A model generated the notes under the pieces. The model had not been told where the DNA came from. It made no database searches and was given only the letters and a program-made list of their open reading frames with translations. A DNA stretch of 64,000 nucleotides from Butyrivibrio sp. (GTDB taxonomy: Bacteria; Bacillota; Clostridia; Lachnospirales; Lachnospiraceae): NCBI GenBank assembly GCA_015056655.1, contig SVFV01000007.1:62001-126000 (forward strand). The letters are read 5' to 3'. Below are positions 45,681-54,624 of the stretch, one piece after another (position 1 is the first letter of the stretch; every line of letters starts with the position of its first letter). The translations under genes were made by a program, and so were the position numbers.

Positions 45681-46682
45681 ATGAAATTAGACGGTAAAAC
45701 CTTATTAGTAACTGGAGGCACAGGTTCTTTTGGACACTGCTTTATAGAATATGTGCTCGAGCACTATAATCCGAAGAAGATTATTGTTTACTCAAGAGAT
45801 GAGTTTAAACAGTATACAATGGCCAATGAGAAGGTTTATAAAGAGCACGCAGATCAGATGCGTTTCTTCATTGGTGATGTAAGAGATGGAGCACGTCTTG
45901 AGAGAGCTATGGAGGGTGTTGATTATGTTATCCACGCCGCTGCTCTTAAGCAGGTTCCGGCTTGTGAATACAACCCTGACGAGGCTATCAAGACCAATGT
46001 TAATGGTGCTCAGAACGTAATAAATGCAGCACTTAACACAGGTGTAAAGCGCGTTGTTGCTCTTAGTACAGACAAGGCAGTTAATCCTGTAAACCTTTAC
46101 GGTGCTACAAAGATGGTTTCAGATAAGCTATTTATTGCAGCTAATGCTTATGCCGGCAATAAGGACATTAATTTCTCTATTGTTAGATATGGAAACGTAG
46201 CTGGAAGCAGAGGTTCTATCATTCCTCTCTTCAAGAGTCTTATTGAAAGAGGTGAGAAGGAGCTTCCTATCACTGACTATCGTATGACACGTTTCTGGAT
46301 AAGCCTTCCTGAGGGTGTTGAGCTTGTGCTCAAGGCACTTGACGAGGCTAAGGGTGGTGAGACCTTCATCAGTAAGATCCCTTCATTCACTGTCAAGGAT
46401 CTGGCTGAGGCTATGTGCCCTGGAATCGCTACAACAGAAGTTGGTATTCGTCCGGGTGAGAAGCTCGACGAGGTTATGGTAACTGTTGAGGATGCGCCTT
46501 TCACATACGAGTTTGATAAGCACTTCATCGTTTATCCTCAGGTGACATTCAATGACAGACAGGTTCCTGATCCGAGAGGAAAGAAGGTACCTGAAGGATT
46601 CTACTACAGCTCAGGTAACAATACTGAGTGGATGAGCGTTGCTGATATTCAGGCAAGACTTCATGAGGCAGTAGATCACTAA
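45681..46682 (+). CDS. pseB: UDP-GlcNAc 4,6-dehydratase (5-inverting) PseB
   Basis: This is the first enzyme of CMP-pseudaminic acid synthesis: it dehydrates UDP-GlcNAc at C4-C6 with inversion at C5. The NADP loop is TGGTGSFGH, the active site is STDKAVNPVNLYGATK (Asp, Lys and Tyr of PseB), and GNVAGSRGSIIPLF is diagnostic of the PseB/FlaA1 group. At 333 residues it is of normal length. The pseC gene follows 52 bases later. Confidence 0.96.
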   Translation: MKLDGKTLLVTGGTGSFGHCFIEYVLEHYNPKKIIVYSRDEFKQYTMANEKVYKEHADQMRFFIGDVRDGARLERAMEGVDYVIHAAALKQVPACEYNPDEAIKTNVNGAQNVINAALNTGVKRVVALSTDKAVNPVNLYGATKMVSDKLFIAANAYAGNKDINFSIVRYGNVAGSRGSIIPLFKSLIERGEKELPITDYRMTRFWISLPEGVELVLKALDEAKGGETFISKIPSFTVKDLAEAMCPGIATTEVGIRPGEKLDEVMVTVEDAPFTYEFDKHFIVYPQVTFNDRQVPDPRGKKVPEGFYYSSGNNTEWMSVADIQARLHEAVDH

Positions 46683-46734
46683 TTTAAAAAGAGCTTAGAT
46701 AATATAAGGAGTCAGCAAAGGCTGATAATTAAAC

Positions 46735-47949
46735 ATGAGCGATAATAATAATGATAAGAGAATCCCTGCAATTTGCGGGGGTTCGCCCGTTAGAAGCAAA
46801 AAATTATACTATTCTCATCAGGATGTAAATGAGAAGGATATTCAGGCGGTCGTAGATGTACTTAAAAGTGACTACCTGACAACTGGTCCTGCAATCACAG
46901 ATATGGAGGAGAAGCTTTGCAAGGTTACAGGTGCAAAACACGCTGTTGCAATAAGCAATGATACAGCGGCTCTTCATGTTGCTTGTCTGGCAGCAGGCGT
47001 AGGACCTGGTGATGAGGTTATTACAACTCCCATCACTTTTGCAGCAAGTGCTAACTGCGCATTTTATTGTGGCGCAAGACCTGTGTTTGCTGATATCGAT
47101 CCTGAGACATATCAGATCGATCCTGATGATATTGAGAGAAAGATTACATCAAAGACAAAGGCTGTAATCCCTGTGGATTATACAGGACAGACCGGTGCTC
47201 TTGATAGAATAAAAGAAATCTGCAAGAAGCATAACCTTGTAATGATCGAAGATGCTGCTCATTCCATCGGAACTACATATAAAGGAAAGCCCGTTGGAAC
47301 TATAGCTGATATGTCTACCTTCAGTTTTCATGCTGTTAAAACTATAACCGGAGGCGAAGGTGGAGCAATTCTTACAGATGATGATGAGTATTACAAGAAG
47401 CTTCTTCTTTTCCGTACTCATGGAATTACAAGGGACACATCTCTTATGGAGCATGAGATAGATGGCCCCTGGTATTATGAGCAGCTTTGCCTTGCACCTA
47501 ATTACAGACTTACAGATATGCAGGCAGCGCTTATCAGCAGCCAGCTCGACAGACTTGATGAGTTTGTAGCCAGAAGAAAAGAAATCAGAAAGAGATATGA
47601 TGAAGCATTTTCAAAGCTTCCTGAGCTTTTTGTTCAGAAAGAGGATCCGGATTCTGATTCCTGCAGACATTTATATATTCTCAGAATTGTACCAGAGAAG
47701 CTTAAAGTAGGACGCAAGGAGTTCTTCGATGCACTTGGAGCAGAGAACATCATCTGTAACGTTCACTACATTCCGACTTACTACTTCCCTTACTATGAGA
47801 AGCAGGGTTATAAGAAGGGACTTTGCCCTAACGCTGAGAAGCTCTATGATGAGATGATCACTATTCCTCTTTATGCAGCTATGACTGATGAGGACGTTGA
47901 GGATGTTATTGCTGCTGTAGAGAAGCTTGTGGATTACTACAGAGCTTGA
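46735..47949 (+). CDS. pseC: UDP-4-amino-4,6-dideoxy-N-acetyl-L-altrosamine transaminase PseC
   Basis: This PLP-dependent DegT-family enzyme aminates the 4-keto product of PseB using glutamate. It has SNDTAALHVACLAAG, TTPITFAASANC, EDAAHSIG and the Schiff-base Lys in SFHAVKTITGGEGGAIL. The PseC-specific start (YSHQDVNEKDIQAVVDVLKSDYLTTG) and position after pseB settle the call within the DegT family. The 404-residue length is slightly above the 375-390 usual. Confidence 0.95.
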   Translation: MSDNNNDKRIPAICGGSPVRSKKLYYSHQDVNEKDIQAVVDVLKSDYLTTGPAITDMEEKLCKVTGAKHAVAISNDTAALHVACLAAGVGPGDEVITTPITFAASANCAFYCGARPVFADIDPETYQIDPDDIERKITSKTKAVIPVDYTGQTGALDRIKEICKKHNLVMIEDAAHSIGTTYKGKPVGTIADMSTFSFHAVKTITGGEGGAILTDDDEYYKKLLLFRTHGITRDTSLMEHEIDGPWYYEQLCLAPNYRLTDMQAALISSQLDRLDEFVARRKEIRKRYDEAFSKLPELFVQKEDPDSDSCRHLYILRIVPEKLKVGRKEFFDALGAENIICNVHYIPTYYFPYYEKQGYKKGLCPNAEKLYDEMITIPLYAAMTDEDVEDVIAAVEKLVDYYRA

Positions 47950-47991
47950 TTAAGGCGCAGACATAAAAGTATTTGGCATAAGGAATTATAA

Positions 47992-48696
47992 ATGAGTGCT
48001 ATTGCAATAATTACAGCGCGTGGTGGAAGTAAGAGAATACCACGTAAAAATATAAAAGTATTTTGCGGTAAACCGATAATAAATTATTCAATTGAGGCTG
48101 CCCTTCAGTCGGGTATCTTTGATGAAGTAATGGTTTCAACTGATGATGAGGAGATTGCAGAGATAGCAAAGAAGGCAGGAGCAAATGTTCCCTTCTACAG
48201 ATCTGCGGAGACTTCAAGTGACATAGCTACTACAGCTGATGTGCTTTTGGAAGTACTTGATGAGTATGAGAAAATGGGACGCAGCTTCGAGTATGGATGC
48301 TGCATTTATCCCACAGCTCCTTTTGTTACTGCCAGAAAGCTTAAGGAAGCAATGGACGAGCTTATAAAGTCAGGTGCTCAGTCAATTGTTCCCATGCAGG
48401 AGTTTTCATATCCTCCTCAGCGCGGACTTTTCATTGATGAGAATGGACTGGTTAAGATGCTTCATCCTGAGTATGCAACAACAAGAAGTCAGGATCTTCA
48501 GAAGCAGTATCATGAGTGTGGTCAGTTCTACATTTTCAGAAATGACGAGTTCAGAATTCAGAAGGATACCACTATGGAGAAGTCAATTCCGTATATCATA
48601 GACCCTGTTGAATCACAGGATATTGATAATGAGAGCGACTGGCTTCTTGCAGAAATGAAGTACAGATTCCTTACAGAACAGGGATTACTTAAGTAA
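47992..48696 (+). CDS. pseF: Pseudaminic acid cytidylyltransferase PseF
   Basis: This 234-residue enzyme activates pseudaminic acid with CTP to CMP-Pse. It has the NeuA-type motif AIITARGGSKRIPRKNIKVFCGKPII and the acidic DPVESQDIDNESDWLLAEMKY tail of PseF. It is in the usual place among pse genes, before pseI. The NeuA and LegF families are alternatives, but the flanking genes fit Pse. Confidence 0.95.
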   Translation: MSAIAIITARGGSKRIPRKNIKVFCGKPIINYSIEAALQSGIFDEVMVSTDDEEIAEIAKKAGANVPFYRSAETSSDIATTADVLLEVLDEYEKMGRSFEYGCCIYPTAPFVTARKLKEAMDELIKSGAQSIVPMQEFSYPPQRGLFIDENGLVKMLHPEYATTRSQDLQKQYHECGQFYIFRNDEFRIQKDTTMEKSIPYIIDPVESQDIDNESDWLLAEMKYRFLTEQGLLK

Positions 48697-48707
48697 GACG
48701 AGGATAT

Positions 48708-49745
48708 ATGAAATTAGAGAAATGTCTTAAAGAAAACAGAGCATATATGATAGCAGAGATGAGCGCCAACCACGGCGGCTCTCTTGAAAATGCTTTAAAA
48801 ATAGTTGAAGCAGCAGCAAAGGCAGGGGCAGATTGCTTAAAGACTCAGACCTACACTGCTGACACAATTACTATTGATTGTGATGCGGAAGCTTTTAAAA
48901 TTCATGGAGGCTTATGGGATGGATATAATCTCCATGATCTTTACAAGGAAGCCTACACTCCCTGGGAGTGGATGGAGCCCATAAAGAAAAAGTGTGAGGA
49001 ATGCGGAATAGACTTCCTTTCCACACCTTTTGACAAGACTTCTGTGGATTATCTTGAAAATATTGGAGAGGAATTCTACAAGATAGCTTCATTTGAGCTT
49101 GTGGATATTCCGCTTATTAAGTATATAGCAAGGACCGGAAAACCCATCATCATGTCTACCGGTATGGGAAGTGAAGAGGAAATTGAGGAAGCTATAGCAG
49201 CTATCAGATCCGAGGGTAATGATCAGATTATTATTCTTAAGTGCTGTAGCGTTTATCCTACTGTTTCTGCAGATTTAAACCTTAGAACTATTCCTGATAT
49301 GAGGGAGAAATTCAAGGTGCCTGTAGGTCTTTCAGATCACTCAATGGGTGGCACAGCAGCTATTGCTGCAGCAGCACTTGGAGCTGTTGTTATTGAGAAG
49401 CATTTCTGCCTGGACAGAGACATTCCTTCAGCTGATTCAGCATTCTCCATGGAACCTCAGGAGTTTGCAGATATGGTAAAGGGTGTTCATGATGCAGAGC
49501 TTGCTTTGGGTAAGGTTTTCTATGGACCTACAGAGGCAGAGGCTGGAGAATATACCAACCGTAGATCCTTGTTTATAGTTGAGGATGTCGAGGAGGGCGA
49601 GGAGCTCACCGAGACAAATGTCAGAAGTATCAGATCCTACAATATACAGGGTATTAAGCCTAAGTATTACGAAGAAGTACTTGGAAAGAAAGCAAAGAAA
49701 AAGCTAATGCGCGGAACTCCGCTGGAATGGAGCCTATTTGAATAA
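48708..49745 (+). CDS. pseI: Pseudaminic acid synthase PseI
   Basis: This NeuB-family aldolase-like enzyme condenses phosphoenolpyruvate with 2,4-diacetamido-2,4,6-trideoxy-altrose. The TIM barrel has MIAEMSANHGGSLENA, CLKTQTYTADTIT, KIASFELVDIPLI and LSDHSMGGTAAIAA, and the C-terminal SAF domain carries NRRSLFIVEDVEEGEELTETNVRSIR. The SANH and KTQTY forms point to PseI rather than NeuB. It overlaps pseG by 8 bases. Confidence 0.96.
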   Translation: MKLEKCLKENRAYMIAEMSANHGGSLENALKIVEAAAKAGADCLKTQTYTADTITIDCDAEAFKIHGGLWDGYNLHDLYKEAYTPWEWMEPIKKKCEECGIDFLSTPFDKTSVDYLENIGEEFYKIASFELVDIPLIKYIARTGKPIIMSTGMGSEEEIEEAIAAIRSEGNDQIIILKCCSVYPTVSADLNLRTIPDMREKFKVPVGLSDHSMGGTAAIAAAALGAVVIEKHFCLDRDIPSADSAFSMEPQEFADMVKGVHDAELALGKVFYGPTEAEAGEYTNRRSLFIVEDVEEGEELTETNVRSIRSYNIQGIKPKYYEEVLGKKAKKKLMRGTPLEWSLFE

Positions 49746-50907
49746 GATAGCGATTCGTGTAGATGCAAATGAAATAGTAGCGACAGGGCACATTATGCGT
49801 TGCAGGACCATAGCAGGGAGCCTCAGGCAGATGGGGTGCACTGTCGTTTTTGTGTCTGCTGATAACAATATAGAGCCTTATATCGGAGGGGAATACGAGC
49901 TTTTTGTCCTTGAATCCAACTGGCGCAAGATGGAGCAGGAGGTGGCTTTATTCCTTAGTCTTTTGCGTGCTGAGAAAATAGACAGAGTCCTGGTGGACAG
50001 CTATCAGGTAACACCCTTGTACCTTAAAATCCTAAGGGATAATGGAATTAGCGTCATGTATATCGACGATATGAAAAAGGATATTTATCCTGTGAAGGCG
50101 CTTTTAAACTATAGTCCCAGTGCACTGACAATGGATTATGACAAGGACTATGACAAAGATACAATGCTCCTTCTTGGAACAAAATACATTCCGCTTAGAG
50201 AACAGTTTTGGCAGAGAAGACACTTCGATGCTGGTATGAGCTCTAGCGAAAAAGAGGAGAGATACGGCACCGACGGCGAGCTTCTAATGAACATAGATAT
50301 AGTTGCCCTTGAAAATGAAGAGGCATCTGCTGGAGCTCATAGGACTTACGGTTATGAGGATGGCATTAAAAATGTTTTCCTTACTACAGGCGGTGCAGAT
50401 ACAAGGGGACTTTCAGAGCTTATAATCACTGCGATTCTTTCTGAGCCTGAGCTTCAGTTTAAGGGAAATAAGAGTAAAAAGATTCATCTTCTTGCTGGAA
50501 GATTTTACAGGATATCAGAGAGAGTACAAAAGTATGTTGAGGATGGCAGCGTAGTTCTTCATCAGAATGTAAGCAATGTTGCTGAGATTATGGGAAGCTG
50601 CGATTTTGCTATAACTCCGGCTGGAACGACACTCTTTGAATTATGCGCAGTTGGAGTGCCATCTGTGAGCTATGTTTTTGCTGACAATATGGAGCCGGAT
50701 GCATTGTATTTTGCAAATGATGGACTGGTACCATACGCGGGTGATTTCAGAGATGATGAAAGAACCGTTTTGATAAATATCATGACTCAGCTTCTGAAGT
50801 TCTCTGAGCTTGATACTGCTTCAAGAATTGAAATCGGAAACAGGATGAAGAGTATCATAGATGGTCAGGGTGCTGACAGAATAGCAGAAGCAATTTTGGA
50901 TATGTAA
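49738..50907 (+). CDS. pseG: UDP-sugar hydrolase PseG
   Basis: This GT-B-fold hydrolase removes UDP from the 2,4-diacetamido sugar before PseI. The general-base His is in ATGHIMRCRTIAGSL and the nucleotide-binding half has FLTTGGADTRGLSEL and ITPAGTTLFELCAVGVPSVSY. It starts with TTG inside the end of pseI, with GGAG 6 bases upstream. At 389 residues it is longer than the usual 280-340, with an extra charged stretch around residues 160-210 (GMSSSEKEERYGTDGELL). Confidence 0.92.
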   Translation: MNKIAIRVDANEIVATGHIMRCRTIAGSLRQMGCTVVFVSADNNIEPYIGGEYELFVLESNWRKMEQEVALFLSLLRAEKIDRVLVDSYQVTPLYLKILRDNGISVMYIDDMKKDIYPVKALLNYSPSALTMDYDKDYDKDTMLLLGTKYIPLREQFWQRRHFDAGMSSSEKEERYGTDGELLMNIDIVALENEEASAGAHRTYGYEDGIKNVFLTTGGADTRGLSELIITAILSEPELQFKGNKSKKIHLLAGRFYRISERVQKYVEDGSVVLHQNVSNVAEIMGSCDFAITPAGTTLFELCAVGVPSVSYVFADNMEPDALYFANDGLVPYAGDFRDDERTVLINIMTQLLKFSELDTASRIEIGNRMKSIIDGQGADRIAEAILDM

Positions 50908-50921
50908 TTTCCGGAGATTTA

Positions 50922-52163
50922 TTGTATATGAAAAAGATTTTTATTTTGGGAGCAAGTGCACTTCAGGTGCCTGCAATCAGAAGAGCGAAGGAAAAGGGAT
51001 TGTATGTGTATGCGCTTGATTACGATCCGCATGCAGTGGGAATTCCTGAAGCAGATGAGTTTTTGCTCATAAGTACAATTGATAAAGAGGCAGTTCTTGA
51101 GGCTGCAAAGAAATATAAGCCGGATTTTGTTGTGACATCAACCAGCGACCTGCCTGTAAGAACGGTTGCGTGGGTTAATGAGCAGCTTGGAAGAGAAGGT
51201 GGAATAGCATACGAGGATGCGATCTGTGCTACAGATAAGGCAGCGATGCGCGTAAGGATGAAGGAATGCGGAGTTCCTATTCCTGATTTTCATGTGGCTG
51301 GCTCAAAGGAAGAGTTCCTTGAAAAGACAAATCTTCTGGGTGATAAATTTGTTTGTAAGCCTGCTGATAATGCAGCAAGCAGAGGTGTGGTTTTAGTTGA
51401 TAAGAATGAACTAAAGGCAGATGGAAAAAATCTTGAAGAAGAGCTCTTAAAGATATATGAGTACACTCACAGCTTTTCCAGAAGCGGAGAGGTTCTTGTA
51501 GAGGAGCTTATGACAGGCCCAGAGGTTAGTGTTGAGTCCATAACTGTGGATGGCGAGCCTCATATAATAACCATCACAGATAAGCTGATAACTAAAGAGC
51601 CATACTTTGTTGAGACTGGACACACTGAGCCATCAAGATTATTCAAGTATCAGCAGGAGGACATCAGACAGGTTGCATTTAAGGCAATAAAAGCTTTGAA
51701 CATGTCCTATGGTTCAAATCATACAGAGATCAAGGTTACTCCGACAGGAGCAAAGCTTGTGGAAATAGCAGCAAGGCTTGGAGGAGATTACATTACTTCC
51801 AGACTTGTTCCGCTTTCAACAGGGGTTGATATGATAGACTGCGACCTCTCAAGTGCTGTTGGAGATAAGGTTAACTACGAGAAAACTCTCGATAAAGGCT
51901 CTGCTATCAGATTTATCTACTTTAACGAGGATGAAGAGAATGAAAGAGAGCATGTAATAAAGGCTATTGATGGCGTTTCGGATGCGCAGAGTGTTCCTGG
52001 TGTTACAGAGGTAGTTCTTTACAAAAATGTGGGGGACACAGCTGGCAGATTAAAGAGCAGTAACGACAGGATAGGACACGTTATTGCCACAGGAAAAGAT
52101 GCTGACGAAGCCGAAGAAAACGCACTTTTGGCGCTTTCAAAGATACATATATTATACGAATAA
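50922..52163 (+). CDS. ATP-grasp ligase of unknown substrate
   Basis: This roughly 413-residue protein has the three parts of biotin-carboxylase-like ATP-grasp enzymes. They are an N-terminal Rossmann-like domain (IFILGASALQVPAIRRAKEKGLYVYALDYDP), a central lid (DKFVCKPADNAASRGVVLVD with EELMTGPEVSVESI) and the metal site NHTEIKVTPTGAKLVEIAARLGGD. Such enzymes join a carboxylate to an amine or similar via acyl phosphate. It lies 14 bases after pseG and before a PLP-type gene. Two starts are possible: TTG at 50922 (GGAG 5 bases away) or ATG at 50928 (11 bases). It may modify a sugar amine with an amino acid, but this is inference. Confidence 0.85.
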   Translation: MYMKKIFILGASALQVPAIRRAKEKGLYVYALDYDPHAVGIPEADEFLLISTIDKEAVLEAAKKYKPDFVVTSTSDLPVRTVAWVNEQLGREGGIAYEDAICATDKAAMRVRMKECGVPIPDFHVAGSKEEFLEKTNLLGDKFVCKPADNAASRGVVLVDKNELKADGKNLEEELLKIYEYTHSFSRSGEVLVEELMTGPEVSVESITVDGEPHIITITDKLITKEPYFVETGHTEPSRLFKYQQEDIRQVAFKAIKALNMSYGSNHTEIKVTPTGAKLVEIAARLGGDYITSRLVPLSTGVDMIDCDLSSAVGDKVNYEKTLDKGSAIRFIYFNEDEENEREHVIKAIDGVSDAQSVPGVTEVVLYKNVGDTAGRLKSSNDRIGHVIATGKDADEAEENALLALSKIHILYE

Positions 52164-52210
52164 ATCCTTTTATGGGATTTCACATATATGTTGCAATGTG
52201 ATCAGTTTTT
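52162..52210 (+). repeat. Two tandem hairpins between the ATP-grasp and PLP-type genes
   Basis: AAATCC/GGATTT (52162-52167 with 52175-52180) and TCACAT/ATGTGA (52180-52185 with 52196-52201), the latter followed after four bases by TTTTT. The second may be a weak attenuator; stems are short and the downstream gene is in the same direction. Confidence 0.35.
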
Positions 52211-52225
52211 GAAATGGGGATTGGT

Positions 52226-53419
52226 ATGTACGAGATTGGTAGCGAATTTCATTTTGAGAAAAACAATGTACGCGAGAACCTGATAGAGGTATTTGAGCAT
52301 GCTGCTTCAAAAAGCGGAAGAAATGTAGCTTTTTTAAGATGTGGCAGAGATGCTATTGGCTTTGTGGCTGATGATATTATTGCGAAAATGGAGGATGCAG
52401 GAGATGATAGCCTTGGTAAAAAGGTATTTTTGCCTGCTCTTTCCTGCGATTCTATGGTGAGACCCTTCGAGGTAAGAGGCTTTGATGTGAGCTTCTACAG
52501 ACTTAAGGAGGACCTTACTGTTGATACTGAATATCTTATAAGTGAGATGGGAAAAGTTACTGATAACAGTAAGCTTTCTGTTCTTTTCATGAATTTCTAT
52601 GGAATAGCAGATACTACTGAGGCTTCAAAGGCTGTAAGAGAAAGCTTTGCAAATGCAGCGATCATTGAGGACGTGACACATATTTTACTTGAGCCTGAAA
52701 AATATCTTGAGACGGATAAAGCAGCCTATGTGGATTACCATGTTGGAAGTATCCGCAAGTGGCTTGGAGTTCCGGATGGAGCTCTTGCCATAAGCAAGGA
52801 TGAATTTGTAATGGGCGCACTTACAGGCGAGACAGATTTCTCACTTCTTAGAATGGAAGCCTTAAAGGAAAAGACACAGTATCTTGATAACGGAGATGAG
52901 GAGCTTAAAGTCCATTTCAGAAAGCTTTTATCAGATGCTGAGGATTCCCTTAGCGATGGACTTGATCCTTATCATATGTCTGATGAGAGCGCTGAGTATT
53001 TAAAGAGTATTGATGCTCTTTACATGAGCGAGAAGAGAGCTATGAATTATCATAACCTCTACAGCATGTTGAAGGCTCTTCCAATCTATGGAAAGGCATT
53101 CAGACTTTTGAAGGAAGAGGATTATGAGGAGTTTACTCCCTTTATGCTTCCTATCGTTCTTGATATCGACTTTATGAGAAGAAGCGCTATCACAGAAGAA
53201 GGCAAGACTATCACAAGAGATGGCTTTGAAAAGGTTCTTGCAAGCAAGGGCGTTTACGCTCCTGTGCTTTGGCCTATTTCTGAAGAAGCAGCGAAGACCT
53301 GTCCTGTCTCTGAAAGCTTTGCTGATAAGATGCTGGCATTCTGGATTGATCAAAGATATAACAGATTCGACATGGAGAGAATCTGTGAGGTATTAGACGA
53401 GAGCCTTGCACAGATTTAA
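52226..53419 (+). CDS. Divergent PLP-dependent (aspartate aminotransferase fold) protein
   Basis: This 397-residue protein (start at ATG 52226; track start 52214) resembles DegT-type aminotransferases in outline: FLRCGRDAIGFVADDI as in the substrate-binding start, FLPALSCDSMVRPFEVRGF, VLFMNFYG, IIEDVTH for the PLP-stacking Asp, and YHVGSIRKWLGVPDGAL where the Schiff-base Lys would be RK. The usual SFHxxKxxxxGEGG is not there, so it is not a canonical sugar aminotransferase. It follows the ATP-grasp gene and may act with it. Function is unknown. Confidence 0.65.
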   Translation: MYEIGSEFHFEKNNVRENLIEVFEHAASKSGRNVAFLRCGRDAIGFVADDIIAKMEDAGDDSLGKKVFLPALSCDSMVRPFEVRGFDVSFYRLKEDLTVDTEYLISEMGKVTDNSKLSVLFMNFYGIADTTEASKAVRESFANAAIIEDVTHILLEPEKYLETDKAAYVDYHVGSIRKWLGVPDGALAISKDEFVMGALTGETDFSLLRMEALKEKTQYLDNGDEELKVHFRKLLSDAEDSLSDGLDPYHMSDESAEYLKSIDALYMSEKRAMNYHNLYSMLKALPIYGKAFRLLKEEDYEEFTPFMLPIVLDIDFMRRSAITEEGKTITRDGFEKVLASKGVYAPVLWPISEEAAKTCPVSESFADKMLAFWIDQRYNRFDMERICEVLDESLAQI

Positions 53420-53479
53420 GGCGGACTTTCGGAGGATATGAAAGAAGTTTGAATATAGGGTAGGGGCCCTGTTAGTACC

Positions 53480-54565
53480 ATGAAGATTAGCGTTATAGTT
53501 CCTGTCTACAACATGGCAGGAGAAGATAAATTGAAGCATTGCCTGGACAGCCTTGTGGGGCAGACTCTGAAGGATGGTGAAATTGAGATCATCGCTGTAG
53601 ATGATTGTTCCACTGATAATTCCTTCGAGATCATGCAGAGATATGAAAAAGAATATCCTGAGAGATTTATTGCCATACACAGCCCGGTAAACCATCATCA
53701 GGGCGGTGCAAAGAATATAGGTCTTGGCATTGCAAAGGGCGAGTGGATAGGCTTTATAGATGCAGATGACTGGGTTGTTCCGGATTACTATGAACGCCTT
53801 TTGAAAAAGGCAGAGGAAACCGGTGCGGATATGGTTGGCTGCGATTATTCTTTGGTTGATAGTTATACTTTTGAGCCTGGCCAGATAGTTCATAACAACA
53901 CTCATGAGCAGACAGGAATCATGGATGAAGATAAGTACAGAAAGCTTCTCCTTGATACCGGCAGTCTCGTGGTTAAGATTTACAAAAGATATATTGTTCT
54001 TGGGGATGAGTCTTCAAAGGAAGGCAAATATGGTGCACCTAAGGAAGATGCATTGAGTGCGAAGCTTGATATTTTCCCTGAGGATATTTTCTATGAGGAT
54101 AATGCGGTAAGTAATACCTGGATGCTGAGAGTCAAACACTTTGAGTATATCGAGGAGCCGCTTTACTTCTATTTCCAACATGATACTTCTACGGTTCATA
54201 CTATTTCAAAGAAGAATCTTGAGGACAGGATGACTGCCGGAAGGCAGATTCTGAGGGAAGCTAAGGATAATAACTATCTTGATAAGTACCACCCCGAAAT
54301 AGAATTTATGTACACAGTGCTTTTCTATGTAAACACACTGTTTTCTGCTATGCCGAAAAATCAGCATATAAGCGGATGCTATGGCTTTACCAAAAGGATG
54401 GGCGAGGAAATGAAGGAAGCTTTTCCTGATTTCCAGAATAATAAATATTATGTGGACAGAATACATCCTGAGGAAAAGAAGCTTATTGGGATGCAGATGA
54501 AGTCGCATCTGATGTTTTATGTTTATTACAGGCTTTTATGGTTTTACAGAGGCCTTAGAAAATAG
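53480..54565 (+). CDS. GT2 family glycosyltransferase
   Basis: This 361-residue GT-A enzyme has ISVIVPVYNMAGEDKLKHCLDSLVGQTL, VDDCSTDNSFEIM, NHHQGGAKNIGLGIAKGEWIGFIDADDW and a C-terminal tail of about 150 residues with membrane-associating character (MFYVYYRLLWFYRGL). The ribosome site is poor and the 60-base upstream gap contains GGGGCCC. It lies between the PLP-type gene and the sialyltransferase-like gene. The sugar is unknown. Confidence 0.9.
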   Translation: MKISVIVPVYNMAGEDKLKHCLDSLVGQTLKDGEIEIIAVDDCSTDNSFEIMQRYEKEYPERFIAIHSPVNHHQGGAKNIGLGIAKGEWIGFIDADDWVVPDYYERLLKKAEETGADMVGCDYSLVDSYTFEPGQIVHNNTHEQTGIMDEDKYRKLLLDTGSLVVKIYKRYIVLGDESSKEGKYGAPKEDALSAKLDIFPEDIFYEDNAVSNTWMLRVKHFEYIEEPLYFYFQHDTSTVHTISKKNLEDRMTAGRQILREAKDNNYLDKYHPEIEFMYTVLFYVNTLFSAMPKNQHISGCYGFTKRMGEEMKEAFPDFQNNKYYVDRIHPEEKKLIGMQMKSHLMFYVYYRLLWFYRGLRK

Positions 54566-54589
54566 TACTCTCATATATCAGTGGGGTGA

Positions 54590-54611
54590 CATCTTTCCCT
54601 GGAGGGAGAGA
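54590..54611 (+). repeat. Hairpin in the leader of the sialyltransferase-like gene
   Basis: TCTTTCCC, a 4-base loop, GGGAGAGA (8 pairs with one wobble), five bases before the AAAGGAG ribosome site at 54614. No T-run follows, so it is not an intrinsic terminator. Confidence 0.35.
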
Positions 54612-54624
54612 TAAAGGAGATAAC

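Noticed and set aside
53393-53905. Minus-strand ORF of 170 residues over the GT2 start
   Set aside because: It covers the intergenic gap at 53420-53479 but is mostly antisense to the GT2 gene, with no family resemblance.
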